Origin: Bradyrhizobium sp. RD5-C2
GTDB taxonomy: Bacteria; Pseudomonadota; Alphaproteobacteria; Rhizobiales; Xanthobacteraceae
Assembly (NCBI RefSeq): GCF_019972155.1
Contig: NZ_BOVL01000014.1
Coordinates: 121,467-173,447 of the forward strand
DNA length: 51,981 nucleotides
Direction: 5' to 3'
Positions 14,266-23,450 of this stretch are shown here, one piece after another. The first letter of the stretch is position 1, and every line of letters begins with the position of its first letter. A program made the translations under genes and the position numbers. Below the pieces are notes generated by a model that saw only the letters and a list, made by a program, of their open reading frames with translations, searched no databases and was not told the origin of the DNA.

Positions 14266-15099
14266 CTACCGAGACCAGGGCGGCACCAAGTTGCGTGATG
14301 CCGCTTCGTCCAGCGCGGAGAACCGGTCCGAGCCAGCCTCGAACGCCGTGACGACGTCCGCGAGCCGGTCGAGCTCGGCAAGGGCGTCGACCTTCAAGAC
14401 CTTGCTCGCCGGCGCCGCGTCGCGCCAGCTATCCCAGGCCGACATTTGCCGGTTCGTGAGCGACAGCAGGTCGCGGTAGACGTTGACGTGAAGAAACCAA
14501 AGACCTCTGGCCGCGCCGTGTCCGAACGCTCCGGCAGCCACCGCGTTGCTTCTCGTTATCCGCCACGCCTGCGATGCCGTCAGAAACGCATCGCGTGGCA
14601 GGTTCGCGCCGTCGAACCTGATCTGCAACTGTTCAATCTGGAGCGCATCGAGCTGCGCGTCGGCCTGCAGCCAGCGCCGGTCGCCCGGTGACCAATATTC
14701 GCAGATCCAATGATCATGATAGATGTCGTCGCCGATGTAGGTCGCAAAGCCGCAGCGGACCCGCGCCGGGATCGATCGGCTTCGGAGCATGCTGCACAGC
14801 AGGAGCGCGTAGTCGCGACATGTGCCGAACGTACGGCTGCGTGGCGGGCGTGCCGCGGTGAGCGATCCGGCGAACGACGCCTGGATCAGCTTCAACCGAT
14901 CTGCGACGGGCTGGGTTTGCCGGACCATCGAGACGTCAGGGGGAATGCCGTACCGCTCAGCCAGCGCAACGTGAATGATCAGTCCCGAGATGACCTCGCA
15001 CAGTCCGGAGACCGTCTCGGGCAAATCGTCATACGCACCGGCCAGCTCGCCGGGGTCGGTCAACGCGTCCTGCCGGACGTAGCATTCCTGGATCGTCAC
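14266..15099 (-). CDS. Transglutaminase-like cysteine protein
   Basis: A 277-residue protein of the transglutaminase-like superfamily. The putative triad is Cys94 (FGTCRDYALLLCSMLR), His130 (YHDHWICEYW) and Asp147 (WLQADAQL), in the standard order and spacing. There is no signal peptide, so it is cytosolic. Members act as proteases, amidases or peptide-modifying enzymes; the substrate here is unknown. The gene lies 37 bases downstream of a GNAT-type gene on the same strand and could be co-transcribed with it. Confidence 0.85.
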   Translation of the reverse strand: MTIQECYVRQDALTDPGELAGAYDDLPETVSGLCEVISGLIIHVALAERYGIPPDVSMVRQTQPVADRLKLIQASFAGSLTAARPPRSRTFGTCRDYALLLCSMLRSRSIPARVRCGFATYIGDDIYHDHWICEYWSPGDRRWLQADAQLDALQIEQLQIRFDGANLPRDAFLTASQAWRITRSNAVAAGAFGHGAARGLWFLHVNVYRDLLSLTNRQMSAWDSWRDAAPASKVLKVDALAELDRLADVVTAFEAGSDRFSALDEAASRNLVPPWSR

Positions 15100-15136
15100 G
15101 TCCCAGCCCGATCATGACGTTACCGGCTCGAAGCCG

Positions 15137-16369
15137 TCATGCGCAGCCTATCGATCCGCGCGGGCTCGCGTAAAGGGGACCGTGTCGTCCGAGCTTGCCG
15201 CGCCGGTTGCGGATGAACCGGACCGCGCCGCGCGCGGTCTCGTAGGCGAGATTGTTCAGGGTCAGCGCGGCATGAACGGCGGTGACCAGCGGATCGCGCC
15301 GCCGCAGCGGCAGCAGCACGTCGCCGATCGCGAAGCGGCCGCGCCAGATCGGGTCGATCATGGGGTGGCCGGGCGCCGCGGTGGAATCGGCCGAATTGAT
15401 CGTGGGATCGGCGCAGAGATGGCGCGTCAGCTCCAGCGTCAATTGTGCGCCCGGCGAATGCTTCGCAAAGCGCTCGTCGATGCCGATCTTGAAGAAGAAG
15501 GCGCGGTCCTGGTGCCGCACCACGATGCCGCCTGCAACCGCCGTGCCGCCCGCATGCAGCATGACGATCTCGCAGCGGCCGGTCTCGGCCAGCGCCGAGG
15601 TCGCGCGGCGGATGAAGGTTGCGTCGCCGGCATGCTGGCTGAGCGCGGTGCCGCGCTGGCCCTTCCAGCCACCGGCTTCGAGCGTAAGGAAAGTCTCGAG
15701 CGCCGCCGCAACCTCGCGCGGCGTGCGCGCGACGTCGAAGCGCACCGCGCCGTGGTCGGACAGGCGATGGCGCTGCCGGCGCAGCTCCTTCAGCTTCTTG
15801 GGCCCGAGCGCGTCGCGCAGCAATTCATCGGCATCGCGCGTCGCATCGAGCTGTGCGCGCTGATAGGTGCTCAGCAGGCGTGGTTGCAAACCGTCGCGCG
15901 CGAGCACCGCGCGGATCGCCGCCATGGCCGGGCCCTCTAGCGACATGGTGCGCAGGATCAGCGCATGTGCGCCCGCATTGCGCGCCTGCTGCAGCATCTT
16001 GCCGGCGGCCTGCTCGGCGGCATCGCGGTCGAGCAGCGGTGTGCACAGCGTGCCGTAGGGTTCGGCGCCGACCAGCGCGGGCAGGGGGATCCGGTAGATT
16101 CGCCGCAACGGCACGACCGGCACCAGCCCGATCAATTGCCCGGTATCGCTGGTGGCGCTGAGCAGCAATGCACCGGTGCGGCCGCGCGCGGTGGCATCGA
16201 CTGCCAATTCCCAGTCGGGCTGGTAGTAGCCATTGGCCTCGATCGCGCGCTCGGCAAGTGCCCGCCATGCGCCGACCGACACCGCCGACAGCGGCGGCAA
16301 CGCGCGATCGTCCGTGGCATCCTTGCGCGATGCACGGCGGATCATTGCCTGGTCAGCAATATCGGCCAC
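15137..16369 (-). CDS. GNAT acyltransferase, BioF2/CelD-like
   Basis: A 410-residue protein of the GNAT superfamily, in the CelD-like branch (acetyltransferase-6 type) linked to exopolysaccharide or cellulose modification. The N-terminal half contains a degenerate acyltransferase domain with ALVGAEPYGTLCTPLLD; the C-terminal half carries LKELRRQRHRLSDHGAVRFD, LEAGGWKGQRGTAL and HQDRAFFFKIGIDERFAKHSPG, typical of this branch. The ATG at 16369 is the first in a clean frame. No cellulose synthase genes are nearby, so the acceptor is unknown. Confidence 0.85.
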   Translation of the reverse strand: MADIADQAMIRRASRKDATDDRALPPLSAVSVGAWRALAERAIEANGYYQPDWELAVDATARGRTGALLLSATSDTGQLIGLVPVVPLRRIYRIPLPALVGAEPYGTLCTPLLDRDAAEQAAGKMLQQARNAGAHALILRTMSLEGPAMAAIRAVLARDGLQPRLLSTYQRAQLDATRDADELLRDALGPKKLKELRRQRHRLSDHGAVRFDVARTPREVAAALETFLTLEAGGWKGQRGTALSQHAGDATFIRRATSALAETGRCEIVMLHAGGTAVAGGIVVRHQDRAFFFKIGIDERFAKHSPGAQLTLELTRHLCADPTINSADSTAAPGHPMIDPIWRGRFAIGDVLLPLRRRDPLVTAVHAALTLNNLAYETARGAVRFIRNRRGKLGRHGPLYASPRGSIGCA

Positions 16370-16562
16370 GTCCCATGTTTCCCCGGTTTGCGAGGCTGAT
16401 CGGCCTTGCGTTCATCGCGGGCGACGCTAGCGGAGAGAGATGGAAAATGCCGTTGAGGCCATCCGGCAATTTAAGCGGTAATGTTAACGGGGCGTTCAGC
16501 ATATGCCGGTGGTGTTGGTGCGCGCAGTCCGACGCGACCAGCATACCGGCTAGGGACGTACG

Positions 16563-18134
16563 CTATGGCGACCACGGTGGACCGACGATGAAGCTGACGT
16601 CGTCGGTCCAAATCGCCTTGGTGTCCCAGGGATTGGTGCCGTCCCCGTCGCCTGCGACATAGACCTTACCGAAATAGTGGCGGATGTATTTCGTTGGGCA
16701 GTTCAGCGCGTGGAATGAATTTCCTTTTCCGTTCTTGCCCGGCTGCGCGCAGAAGGTTGCGTCGGAGCGATTGAGAGCCGTGCCGTCGAACGGCTGCAGA
16801 TGCAGCGCAGAATTCTGATGCCGGAGGAAGTCGCCCGGATTGCTTTTCGACTCGAAGGAGACGCAGGAGCTGCCGGCGAGGCCGCGCCGGACGATCCATG
16901 TCGCGTCGCGCCTGTCCTGCACCGCGCTGCCCGATGTGATCGGTGCGATGACCGCGGCGCCGTTCTCGTTGCGGACATAGTCCCCGGTGCAGCATGCCGT
17001 GGTCGCCTGCAACGAGATTTCTGATCCCGGCACCAGCGTTCCGGACAGACCCGTGGGCGCGCCATAGCCCGCGGCGACAATGTTGGACTGGACCGCGTTG
17101 TCGGCGGCGTCGGTTGGAAAGCCCGATGTCATCACGCCTTCGAAGAAGGAGCCCGCGGAGGCGTGGCTGTTATCGCCTCCGATGCCGAGGATGATCGCGC
17201 CTTCCTGGCGCATCGGCGCATATCCGCTCGGCAGGGCGCCGGAATAGATCGTCCTGAGCCCGCCCGATTGCGCGTCGCCCCACTTCAGCGCAAATCGCGT
17301 CTGGCCGTTGTTCTTCAACCAGGCCGAGATGAACGGACGCGGTCCGCCGGCGATTATTGCAGCAGGATTGCAGCTTCGCTTGTCCCAGTGGAAGATTCCG
17401 TTCTCCAGGTCCGCGTGCACCCCGGGCCCTGTTTCACCTCGGCAGTTCGGCCATTCCAGATCGCGACTGACGTTGAGCGCATCCATGTGGCCGGCGCCGG
17501 TGTCGGTGCTGCTCGTCTCGGCGTTGCCATAGTCGAAACAGCAGCCCGAATTGAAATGGGTTGCGGAGGAAACCATGTACATTCCCTCCGGCTCGCCCTT
17601 GACCGCAACGCCAGTCGTCCTGGTGTTGTGATATCCCATTCCGGGCGAAATCGAGACGCCATAGACCTGATGACCGCCGGCCGTGACCGGTAGCGCGTCT
17701 GCCGCGGCGCCAAGGTCGGATCCGCCGGGGCCGGGTCCCTTGTAATGTCCGCCGGCGGCGATGACGAGGTCGTTGTGCCGGGGCGACTGATCGTAGATCT
17801 TTGTGATGATGCAGGTGGTGTTGGCGCAGAAAGTATCCTGCGTTGCAGCGTTCGCGTAGCCGTCCGCACGCAGGCCGATGTTCTCGGCGGTGTCGTCTGA
17901 CGCTCGCTTCACCTGATAGAGCGCGCCGGCATATTTGGCGTAGAGCGATCTCACCGTGCTGTGCGCGGCGACGCATGGCGTATGCGCCGCGGCGTAGATG
18001 TCGCAGGGCCTCTGCTTGATCGTCTCACTCTGCGCGTCGCGAAGACCGATCAGTCCAACTGCCATCAAACCGACGATCACCGCCAACGCGGCGCGGATTC
18101 CCTTGGGCCTCAAGATGGATGGCAATACGCTCAT
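16563..18134 (-). CDS. abfB: Alpha-L-arabinofuranosidase, GH54 catalytic domain plus CBM42
   Basis: A 523-residue secreted or membrane-anchored glycosidase removing terminal arabinose from arabinan or arabinoxylan. A basic start and hydrophobic segment (ALAVIVGLMAVGLIGL) lead into a GH54 domain at about 43-365, with CDIYAAAHTPCVAAHSTVRS, AQDTFCANTTCIITKIYDQS and CCFDYGNAETSSTDTGAGHM. From recall of Aspergillus AbfB, the nucleophile and acid/base align with Glu244 (ADLENGIF) and Asp321 (GGDNS), 77 residues apart against 76 there. Residues 370-523 form a CBM42 beta-trefoil with three Y/F-[VLI]-R repeats. The close likeness to fungal enzymes is striking; gene transfer is inference. Confidence 0.93.
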   Translation of the reverse strand: MSVLPSILRPKGIRAALAVIVGLMAVGLIGLRDAQSETIKQRPCDIYAAAHTPCVAAHSTVRSLYAKYAGALYQVKRASDDTAENIGLRADGYANAATQDTFCANTTCIITKIYDQSPRHNDLVIAAGGHYKGPGPGGSDLGAAADALPVTAGGHQVYGVSISPGMGYHNTRTTGVAVKGEPEGMYMVSSATHFNSGCCFDYGNAETSSTDTGAGHMDALNVSRDLEWPNCRGETGPGVHADLENGIFHWDKRSCNPAAIIAGGPRPFISAWLKNNGQTRFALKWGDAQSGGLRTIYSGALPSGYAPMRQEGAIILGIGGDNSHASAGSFFEGVMTSGFPTDAADNAVQSNIVAAGYGAPTGLSGTLVPGSEISLQATTACCTGDYVRNENGAAVIAPITSGSAVQDRRDATWIVRRGLAGSSCVSFESKSNPGDFLRHQNSALHLQPFDGTALNRSDATFCAQPGKNGKGNSFHALNCPTKYIRHYFGKVYVAGDGDGTNPWDTKAIWTDDVSFIVGPPWSP

Positions 18135-18233
18135 GACCGCTATGATCCTCTCGTCGCCGCGACAACGTAGCTGCGGAGATCGCGAGGGCGCATAACAATA
18201 CGGTGACGGTGCTGCGGCCGGTGTTGCCGGCTG

Positions 18234-18686
18234 CTACGGCTTGGGACTTCGCTGCGCTTCGAGCTGAACGGCGCTGTCGACCGGCTCGTAGGTCTCGGTC
18301 ACGCAATTGTCGTCAGCCTCCACCTGCCGGCGATCGAAGATCGCGCCGTCATTGATGAAGACGCGATAGGTCTGCGTCCCGAGCGGCTTGCCGATCACCG
18401 ACGTCAGTTCGGCGCGCACGCAGGCGATCCAGCCGGTGCCGCGCGGGTCGTGCAGCGGGGCGGAGACCCGCACATGGGCCGGCTGCGAGCCGGCGGTGAA
18501 CACCGAATCCAGCTTGCCGGCCACCAGCCGCTTGACATCCGGAGGCGTCTCGAGCGGCGCCGGCTCGGTGGCCTTGACCTTCAGCATGTCAGGCCATACC
18601 GCGTGGCTGTCCGCCAGCCCGCAGCCGCTCAACATCAAGGCGGCGCCGGCCAGCAGCGCCGCCACTTGTACCTGTCCCTGTCCCAT
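18234..18686 (-). CDS. Putative lipoprotein, 150 aa
   Basis: The N-terminus has a short hydrophobic stretch ending in the lipobox LSGC (VAALLAGAALMLSGCGLADS), so the mature protein would be lipid-anchored at the cysteine. The remainder includes TGWIACVRAELTSVIGKPLG and TYRVFINDGAIFDRRQVEAD, a compact mixed alpha/beta domain found in conserved Bradyrhizobium hypotheticals. No enzyme motif is visible. It is transcribed away from a small DPWG-motif secreted protein. Function unknown. Confidence 0.78.
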   Translation of the reverse strand: MGQGQVQVAALLAGAALMLSGCGLADSHAVWPDMLKVKATEPAPLETPPDVKRLVAGKLDSVFTAGSQPAHVRVSAPLHDPRGTGWIACVRAELTSVIGKPLGTQTYRVFINDGAIFDRRQVEADDNCVTETYEPVDSAVQLEAQRSPKP

Positions 18687-18845
18687 CCAACTAATTTAAT
18701 GCGCCGCCGCCCACATTGCGCCCCCCTGGTGGGGCTGAATCCGCATCGCGCGGCGCTTTGTCGATCAACAAATGTCGAGCGACAAGCTATGTTCGCGGTA
18801 GAGGTGTTGCCGGATGTTTCTACGGCTGCGGGGAGAGAGACTGAC

Positions 18846-19073
18846 ATGAAAAGCTTCACGGTTGCTGCCGTCATTCTGGCGCTGATCGCGACACCGACCC
18901 TGGCTCAGGGCCGGCGCGGCGGCGGGGGCGACGACAGGAAGACGGAGAAGAAGCCTCAGATCGACGAGAAGGCCTACAAGGCCGCACTCGATCGTATCCC
19001 CGAGCCCAAGGAGAAATACGATCCCTGGGGCGTCACCAAGCCGGCCGCGGATCCAGCGAAGAAGCCGAAATAG
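18846..19073 (+). CDS. Small secreted DPWG-motif protein, copy 1
   Basis: A 75-residue protein with signal peptide MKSFTVAAVILALIATPTLA, a Gly/Arg/Lys-rich linker and the C-terminal motif AYKAALDRIPEPKEKYDPWG. ATG 18846 is chosen because the signal peptide begins there and GGGGAGAGAG lies just upstream. A second protein in this window, at 31850-32158, carries AYKDSLSKIPDAKGSSDPWG, so the two are paralogues sharing AYK-x2-L-x2-IP-x2-K-x3-DPWG. Function unknown; export is likely. Confidence 0.72.
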   Translation: MKSFTVAAVILALIATPTLAQGRRGGGGDDRKTEKKPQIDEKAYKAALDRIPEPKEKYDPWGVTKPAADPAKKPK

Positions 19074-19202
19074 CCGGGCCCATCTGATCCCTGCGACAAT
19101 TCAGGCCCAACAACCGGCGCCGGCGGCAGCAGATTGCCGCACGGCATGAACCTACACCTGACGGCTATCGACCCATCTCCGATGTCATTGTCGGAGGCCG
19201 CC

Positions 19203-20633
19203 ATGCTTCGCCGTTCCCTCCTCAGCTTGATCGTTCCGGCTGCGATCCTGTTCGGCGCCGTGCCGGCACTGGCGGAAAGCCGTCTGGCGCTGGTGATCGG
19301 GCAGTCCGCCTACAAGTCGGTGCCCGCGCTGCCCAATCCGGCCAACGACGCCAGGGCGATGTCACAGATGCTGACCGATGCCGGCTTTGCGGTGACAACG
19401 GCATCGGATCTGTCCCAGGATGAGATGCGCGCAAGGATCAGCGATTTCGCCGGCCAGGTGGCGGCGAAGGGCGCCGACACCGTGGCGCTGGTGTTCTATG
19501 CCGGGCATGGCCTGCAGATCGATGGCGAGAACTATCTGGTGCCGGTCGATGTCGACCCGAAGCGCGAGGCCGACATCCCGATCCAGGCGGTTCGCCTCAA
19601 CGACATCCTGAACACGCTGACCTCGGTGCCGAGCCGGATGCGCATCTTGCTGCTCGACGCCTGCCGCAACAATCCGTTCCCGGAGCTCAGCAAGACCGCC
19701 GGGCATGGGCTTGCCATCGTCGATGCCAGGATCGGCGCGCCCGGCACTTTTGTCTCATTCTCGACGTCACCGGGCGCCGAGGCCGAGGACGGCAGCGGCG
19801 CCAACAGCCCCTATACGACCGCGTTGCTGGCTTCGGCGAAGGAGCCGGGGATTCCGATCGAGGATACCTTCAAGCGCGTTCGTCTCGCGGTCAACAAGGC
19901 GACCGACGGCCGCCAGACGCCGTGGGATTCCTCGTCGCTCACCGACGATTTCCGCTTTATGGCAGGTACGTCAGCGTCGACCGCGGCCATGCCGGCGCCG
20001 GCCGCGACCAAACGCAGCGTCGACGAATGGAAGCGCGAATTGCAGGGCAAGCCGATCGAGGTTGCCAACGAACTGATGGTGGTCGCCGGCACCGATGAAG
20101 CCTATGAAGCCTTCGCCGCGATCTTCGCCGGCACGCCGCGCGGCCTGCAGGCGCGCGACTGGCTCGACCGGCATCGCCGCATGGTGGCCTGGAACGACGC
20201 CATTCTTGCCAACACGGCGGCGGCCTATCGCAGCTTCCTCGTGCTGTACCCCGACAGCGATCTGACGGCGACGGCGCGCAAGATGATCGAACGGTTGCGC
20301 TACCGTCCCGATCTGACGCCGGCCGCCGCGCTCAGCGTGCCCGCGACCAACGTCGCGCTGGCGGCGCCGACCTGTCCCTGCAACACCGCGCCGCCGCAGC
20401 AGGAGCAGAAGGCGGCCGCGCCTGTGAAGAAGCGTGCCGATCCCGATCCGCCGCCGCGCCGCGCCGGCAAGCGCCCGCCGCGCGTCGTGGTCGAGGACGA
20501 CGTCGTGGTGGTGCGTCGGCCGCCTCCGGCCGTGGTCTACGAGCCGGTCGGACCGCCGATCGGAATCGGGATTGGCATCGGCGGCGGCTATCGCGGCAAC
20601 TATGGCGGCGGTTATCGCAGGGGTGGATACTGA
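19203..20633 (+). CDS. Caspase-like (peptidase C14) protein
   Basis: A 476-residue secreted protein. ATG 19203 is chosen because the signal peptide MLRRSLLSLIVPAAILFGAV follows. The caspase-like domain spans about 27-270, with His102 (FYAGHG) and Cys154 (LLLDACRNNPF) as the catalytic dyad, and SRLALVIGQSAYKSVPALPN as the opening strand. Residues 290-385 are helical, with DEAYEAFAAIFAGTPRGLQA. The C-terminus is Pro/Arg-rich and ends in Gly/Tyr-rich repeats (GIGIGIGGGYRGNYGGGYRR). Bacterial orthocaspases usually cleave after Arg or Lys; targets are unknown. Confidence 0.9.
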   Translation: MLRRSLLSLIVPAAILFGAVPALAESRLALVIGQSAYKSVPALPNPANDARAMSQMLTDAGFAVTTASDLSQDEMRARISDFAGQVAAKGADTVALVFYAGHGLQIDGENYLVPVDVDPKREADIPIQAVRLNDILNTLTSVPSRMRILLLDACRNNPFPELSKTAGHGLAIVDARIGAPGTFVSFSTSPGAEAEDGSGANSPYTTALLASAKEPGIPIEDTFKRVRLAVNKATDGRQTPWDSSSLTDDFRFMAGTSASTAAMPAPAATKRSVDEWKRELQGKPIEVANELMVVAGTDEAYEAFAAIFAGTPRGLQARDWLDRHRRMVAWNDAILANTAAAYRSFLVLYPDSDLTATARKMIERLRYRPDLTPAAALSVPATNVALAAPTCPCNTAPPQQEQKAAAPVKKRADPDPPPRRAGKRPPRVVVEDDVVVVRRPPPAVVYEPVGPPIGIGIGIGGGYRGNYGGGYRRGGY

Positions 20634-20705
20634 CGTGCCAATCGCGTAAAGGCTTTCCCCGCATGAGATGCGGCATCCGATGATCGCATCTCGCGGGAGG
20701 ACGCA

Positions 20706-22730
20706 ATGCGGTCGCTGTTTCGCCTGCTTGCCGCGCTTGTGCTTTACGTGCAGCCGGGGCTCGCCTGGGAGTATTGGGGCGGCGACCGTGGGGGCACGCG
20801 CTTCTCACCGCTGACAGAAATCACGACAGACAATGTCGGCACGCTGGTGCGAGGCTGGGAATTCCGCACCGGCGATCTCGACGCGCGTCCGCCCGAGGTG
20901 ATGAAGCGCACCAAGTTCGAGGTGACGCCGCTGTTCATCGAGGACAGCCTGATCTTCTGCACGCCGTTCAACGAGGTGATCGCGCTCGATCCCGGCACCG
21001 GTGCGCAGAAATGGCGGTTCGATCCGAAGATCAGCATGGCGCAGCGGCCGGCCAACCGGTTTGTCTGCCGCGGCGTCGCGCACTGGACCGATGATCGCGC
21101 GGCTGAAGGTGCGACCTGCAAGTCGCGCATCTTCACCGGCACCAACGACACGCGCCTGATCGCGCTCGATGCCAGGACCGGCAAGCCCTGCGCCGATTTC
21201 GGCAACAACGGCGAGATCAAGATCGACGCCGGCATGAAGCTGGAATGGCCCGGCGAGTTTCAGATCACGTCGGCGCCGGTGACCGGACGCGGCGTGGTCG
21301 TGGTCGGGTCCGCGATCGGCGACAACCGGCGGGTCGACGCGCCGGTTGGGGCGGTGCGCGCCTTCGATGCGCGGACCGGCCAACCGCGCTGGACCTTCGA
21401 CCCGCTGGTGCATGCCGGCGTCGAGGCCGGCCACAGCAATGTCTGGGCGCCGATGTCGGTCGACGAGGAGCGTGGCCTGGTGTTCCTGCCGACGACGTCG
21501 CCCAGTCCGGATTTCTGGGGCGGCAAGCGTCCCGGCAATGACGAGCACGCCAATTCCGTCGTCGCGCTGCGCATCGAGAGCGGTGAGCTCGCATGGGCAT
21601 TCCAGACCGTCCATCACGACGTCTGGGACTACGACCTGCCGGCACAGCCGACGCTGGCGCGGATCGACACCGGCAACGGCATGCGCGACGTCGTGATCCA
21701 GCCGACCAAGCAGGGCTTCGTGTTCGTGCTCGATCGCGACACCGGCAAGCCGGTGTGGCCGGTCGAAGAGCGCGCGGTGCCGCAGAACGGCGCCGAGGGC
21801 GAGCAACTGTCGCCGACGCAGCCGTTCCCGACCCATGTGCCGCCGCTGCTGACGCAGCGGATGACGGCCGATGATGTCGGCGGCCTCCTGCCGGGCATCG
21901 GGAGCGCGGCGTGCGACAAGCTGCTCGCGCAATCCCGCAATGAGGGGCTTTACACGCCGCCGTCGACGCAGGGCACGATCATCTATCCGATGACCGGCGG
22001 CGGTGTGAACTGGGGCAGCGCGGCCTTTGATCCCGTCAACCAGATCCTGTTCGCCAATGTCAGTCACGCGGCGCATGTCATCACGCTGATTCCGCGCGAT
22101 CAGGCCAAGGGCTTCAATCCGCCGCCCGGCCACGATTTCGGCCAGCAGCAGGGCGCGCCATTTGCGATGTCGCGGGCGCTGGCGAGTACGGAGGTTGGGT
22201 CGCCGTGCAACAAGCCGCCATGGGGCGAGACGGTGGCGGTCGATCTCAAGGCCGGCAAGATCCTCTGGCATGCGCCGGTCGGCACCAGCGAGGATCTCGC
22301 ACCGCTCGGCATCGCGCTCAATACCGGCACGCCGCTGCTCAGTGGCGTCGCGATCACCGCGGGCGGACTGGTGTTTACCGGTGCGATGGACGCCTATCTG
22401 CGCGCGTTCGATGTCAAGTCGGGCCGGCAGTTGTGGCTCGGCCGGCTTCCGGTGCCGGGCGTCGCCAATCCGATGACCTATCTCTGGAAGGGCGAGCAGT
22501 ATGTCGTGATCGGCGCCGGCGGCCATTCCGAAGGCGGCACCTCGATCGGCGACAGCGTGGTGGCATTTCGCCTGCCGCGCCAGGGCGAGGGCGTGTCGCT
22601 TCTCACGCGCCTGATCGATCGTCCCGGCGGACGGTTTGCTGCGAAGGCGCTCGCGGCCGGTGTGGTGCTCATGGCCCTCATTGCGCTGTTGTGGCGCTGG
22701 CGGCACAGCCGTCGCTCGCGATCCGCTTAG
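20706..22730 (+). CDS. PQQ-dependent dehydrogenase, membrane-anchored
   Basis: A 674-residue quinoprotein with eight-bladed propeller signatures. GGGAGG precedes ATG 20706. A signal peptide (residues 1-20) leads into WEYWGGDRGGTRFSPLTEIT, the standard first blade of membrane glucose/quinate/shikimate-type PQQ dehydrogenases. Further blades carry GTNDTRLIALDARTGKPCAD, WDYDLPAQPTLARID and GGLVFTGAMDAYLRAFD. Residues 645-668 form a C-terminal helix (AAGVVLMALIALLWRW) followed by a basic tail. It probably oxidises a sugar or alcohol in the periplasm and passes electrons to quinone. Unlike E. coli Gcd it lacks the N-terminal five-helix domain. Confidence 0.92.
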   Translation: MRSLFRLLAALVLYVQPGLAWEYWGGDRGGTRFSPLTEITTDNVGTLVRGWEFRTGDLDARPPEVMKRTKFEVTPLFIEDSLIFCTPFNEVIALDPGTGAQKWRFDPKISMAQRPANRFVCRGVAHWTDDRAAEGATCKSRIFTGTNDTRLIALDARTGKPCADFGNNGEIKIDAGMKLEWPGEFQITSAPVTGRGVVVVGSAIGDNRRVDAPVGAVRAFDARTGQPRWTFDPLVHAGVEAGHSNVWAPMSVDEERGLVFLPTTSPSPDFWGGKRPGNDEHANSVVALRIESGELAWAFQTVHHDVWDYDLPAQPTLARIDTGNGMRDVVIQPTKQGFVFVLDRDTGKPVWPVEERAVPQNGAEGEQLSPTQPFPTHVPPLLTQRMTADDVGGLLPGIGSAACDKLLAQSRNEGLYTPPSTQGTIIYPMTGGGVNWGSAAFDPVNQILFANVSHAAHVITLIPRDQAKGFNPPPGHDFGQQQGAPFAMSRALASTEVGSPCNKPPWGETVAVDLKAGKILWHAPVGTSEDLAPLGIALNTGTPLLSGVAITAGGLVFTGAMDAYLRAFDVKSGRQLWLGRLPVPGVANPMTYLWKGEQYVVIGAGGHSEGGTSIGDSVVAFRLPRQGEGVSLLTRLIDRPGGRFAAKALAAGVVLMALIALLWRWRHSRRSRSA

Positions 22731-23062
22731 GTGCTCCCTGCCGCAGGTGCGCGCCGCCAAAATATCGAAAACAACCCCATGCAAAGTAGCCGGCGGCTGC
22801 GGGCGTTCGAAAAGCAACTTGACACGTCGGGCAACTCAAGGGCATTTTCTAATATTCCGAAATTGTGCGAGCGCCGCCTCGCTGCGTCAAGGCGCGATGA
22901 ATTCAGGTTCTTCGCCGCCTCTGACTGGTCCGGTATTGTGTGCAGTCCGGACTTCTCATCAACGATCCTCGACCGCCGCATTTGACCCCTAGCGGAAGTC
23001 GGTGGTCCAATTTGGCCGTCCACTGTTGGCAGGTATCGCAGCCATTCGCTGGATCGGATGCC
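22731..23062. other. Intergenic, 332 bases, no gene supported
   Basis: Lower in GC than the PQQ gene before it. The only structure I see is a degenerate copy of the VRFGPIA-type repeat at about 22981-23000 (TTTGACCCCTAGCGGAAGTC). A short reverse open frame of 98 codons is present but has no start signal or recognisable domain. Confidence 0.6.
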
Positions 23063-23281
23063 TCACGGGTCACTATCTCGGTGCGAGGCGACGTAATCGA
23101 TTTCGCCTCGCGAAATACCGATATCCATTAACTCGCGGTCGCTTAGGTCGGTCAAATCGGCTTGTAGCCTCGCGCGTTTGCGCCACTCTTGAAATGCTGC
23201 CCAATATATCTCGAGCGGGCTGAAGACTTGCCGCCTTGCGGTTACCCGTCGCAGCTCAGTGGTCCCATGGATCGTGCTCAT
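23063..23281 (-). CDS. DUF1127 domain small protein
   Basis: A 72-residue peptide whose C-terminal half, WAAFQEWRKRARLQADLTDL followed by SDRELMDIGISRGEIDYVA, is a clear DUF1127 domain (R-x-x-L-x-x-L-x-D-R-x-L-x-D-I-G-[IL]-x-R). ATG 23281 is chosen over 23287 because AGGA is nine bases upstream. DUF1127 proteins are Arg-rich peptides; some affect phosphate, carbon or stress regulation or bind RNA. It lies antisense, just upstream of the TolB/TPR regulator. Confidence 0.85.
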   Translation of the reverse strand: MSTIHGTTELRRVTARRQVFSPLEIYWAAFQEWRKRARLQADLTDLSDRELMDIGISRGEIDYVASHRDSDP

Positions 23282-23450
23282 TTGCATGTGTCCTGGCTCA
23301 ACTGTTTCACCACGCAATGGTGTCAGGACACGCGCTGGGCGCTTAACGGGCAGCTTACATTTTTCTCCCCTGCAGCTTATTCTTGCAACTTCCAGCCAGG
23401 CCAAAGCGCTACCCGGTTATCGGGGGCTCTCATCCTAGGGGATTCGCATC

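Noticed and set aside
20805..22817. Reverse open frame of about 670 codons
   Set aside because: Antisense to the PQQ dehydrogenase, full of Arg and His from codon mirror effects, and no recognised motif.
22727..23023. Reverse 98-codon open frame after the PQQ gene
   Set aside because: No ribosome binding site, no domain, and it includes a repeat copy.
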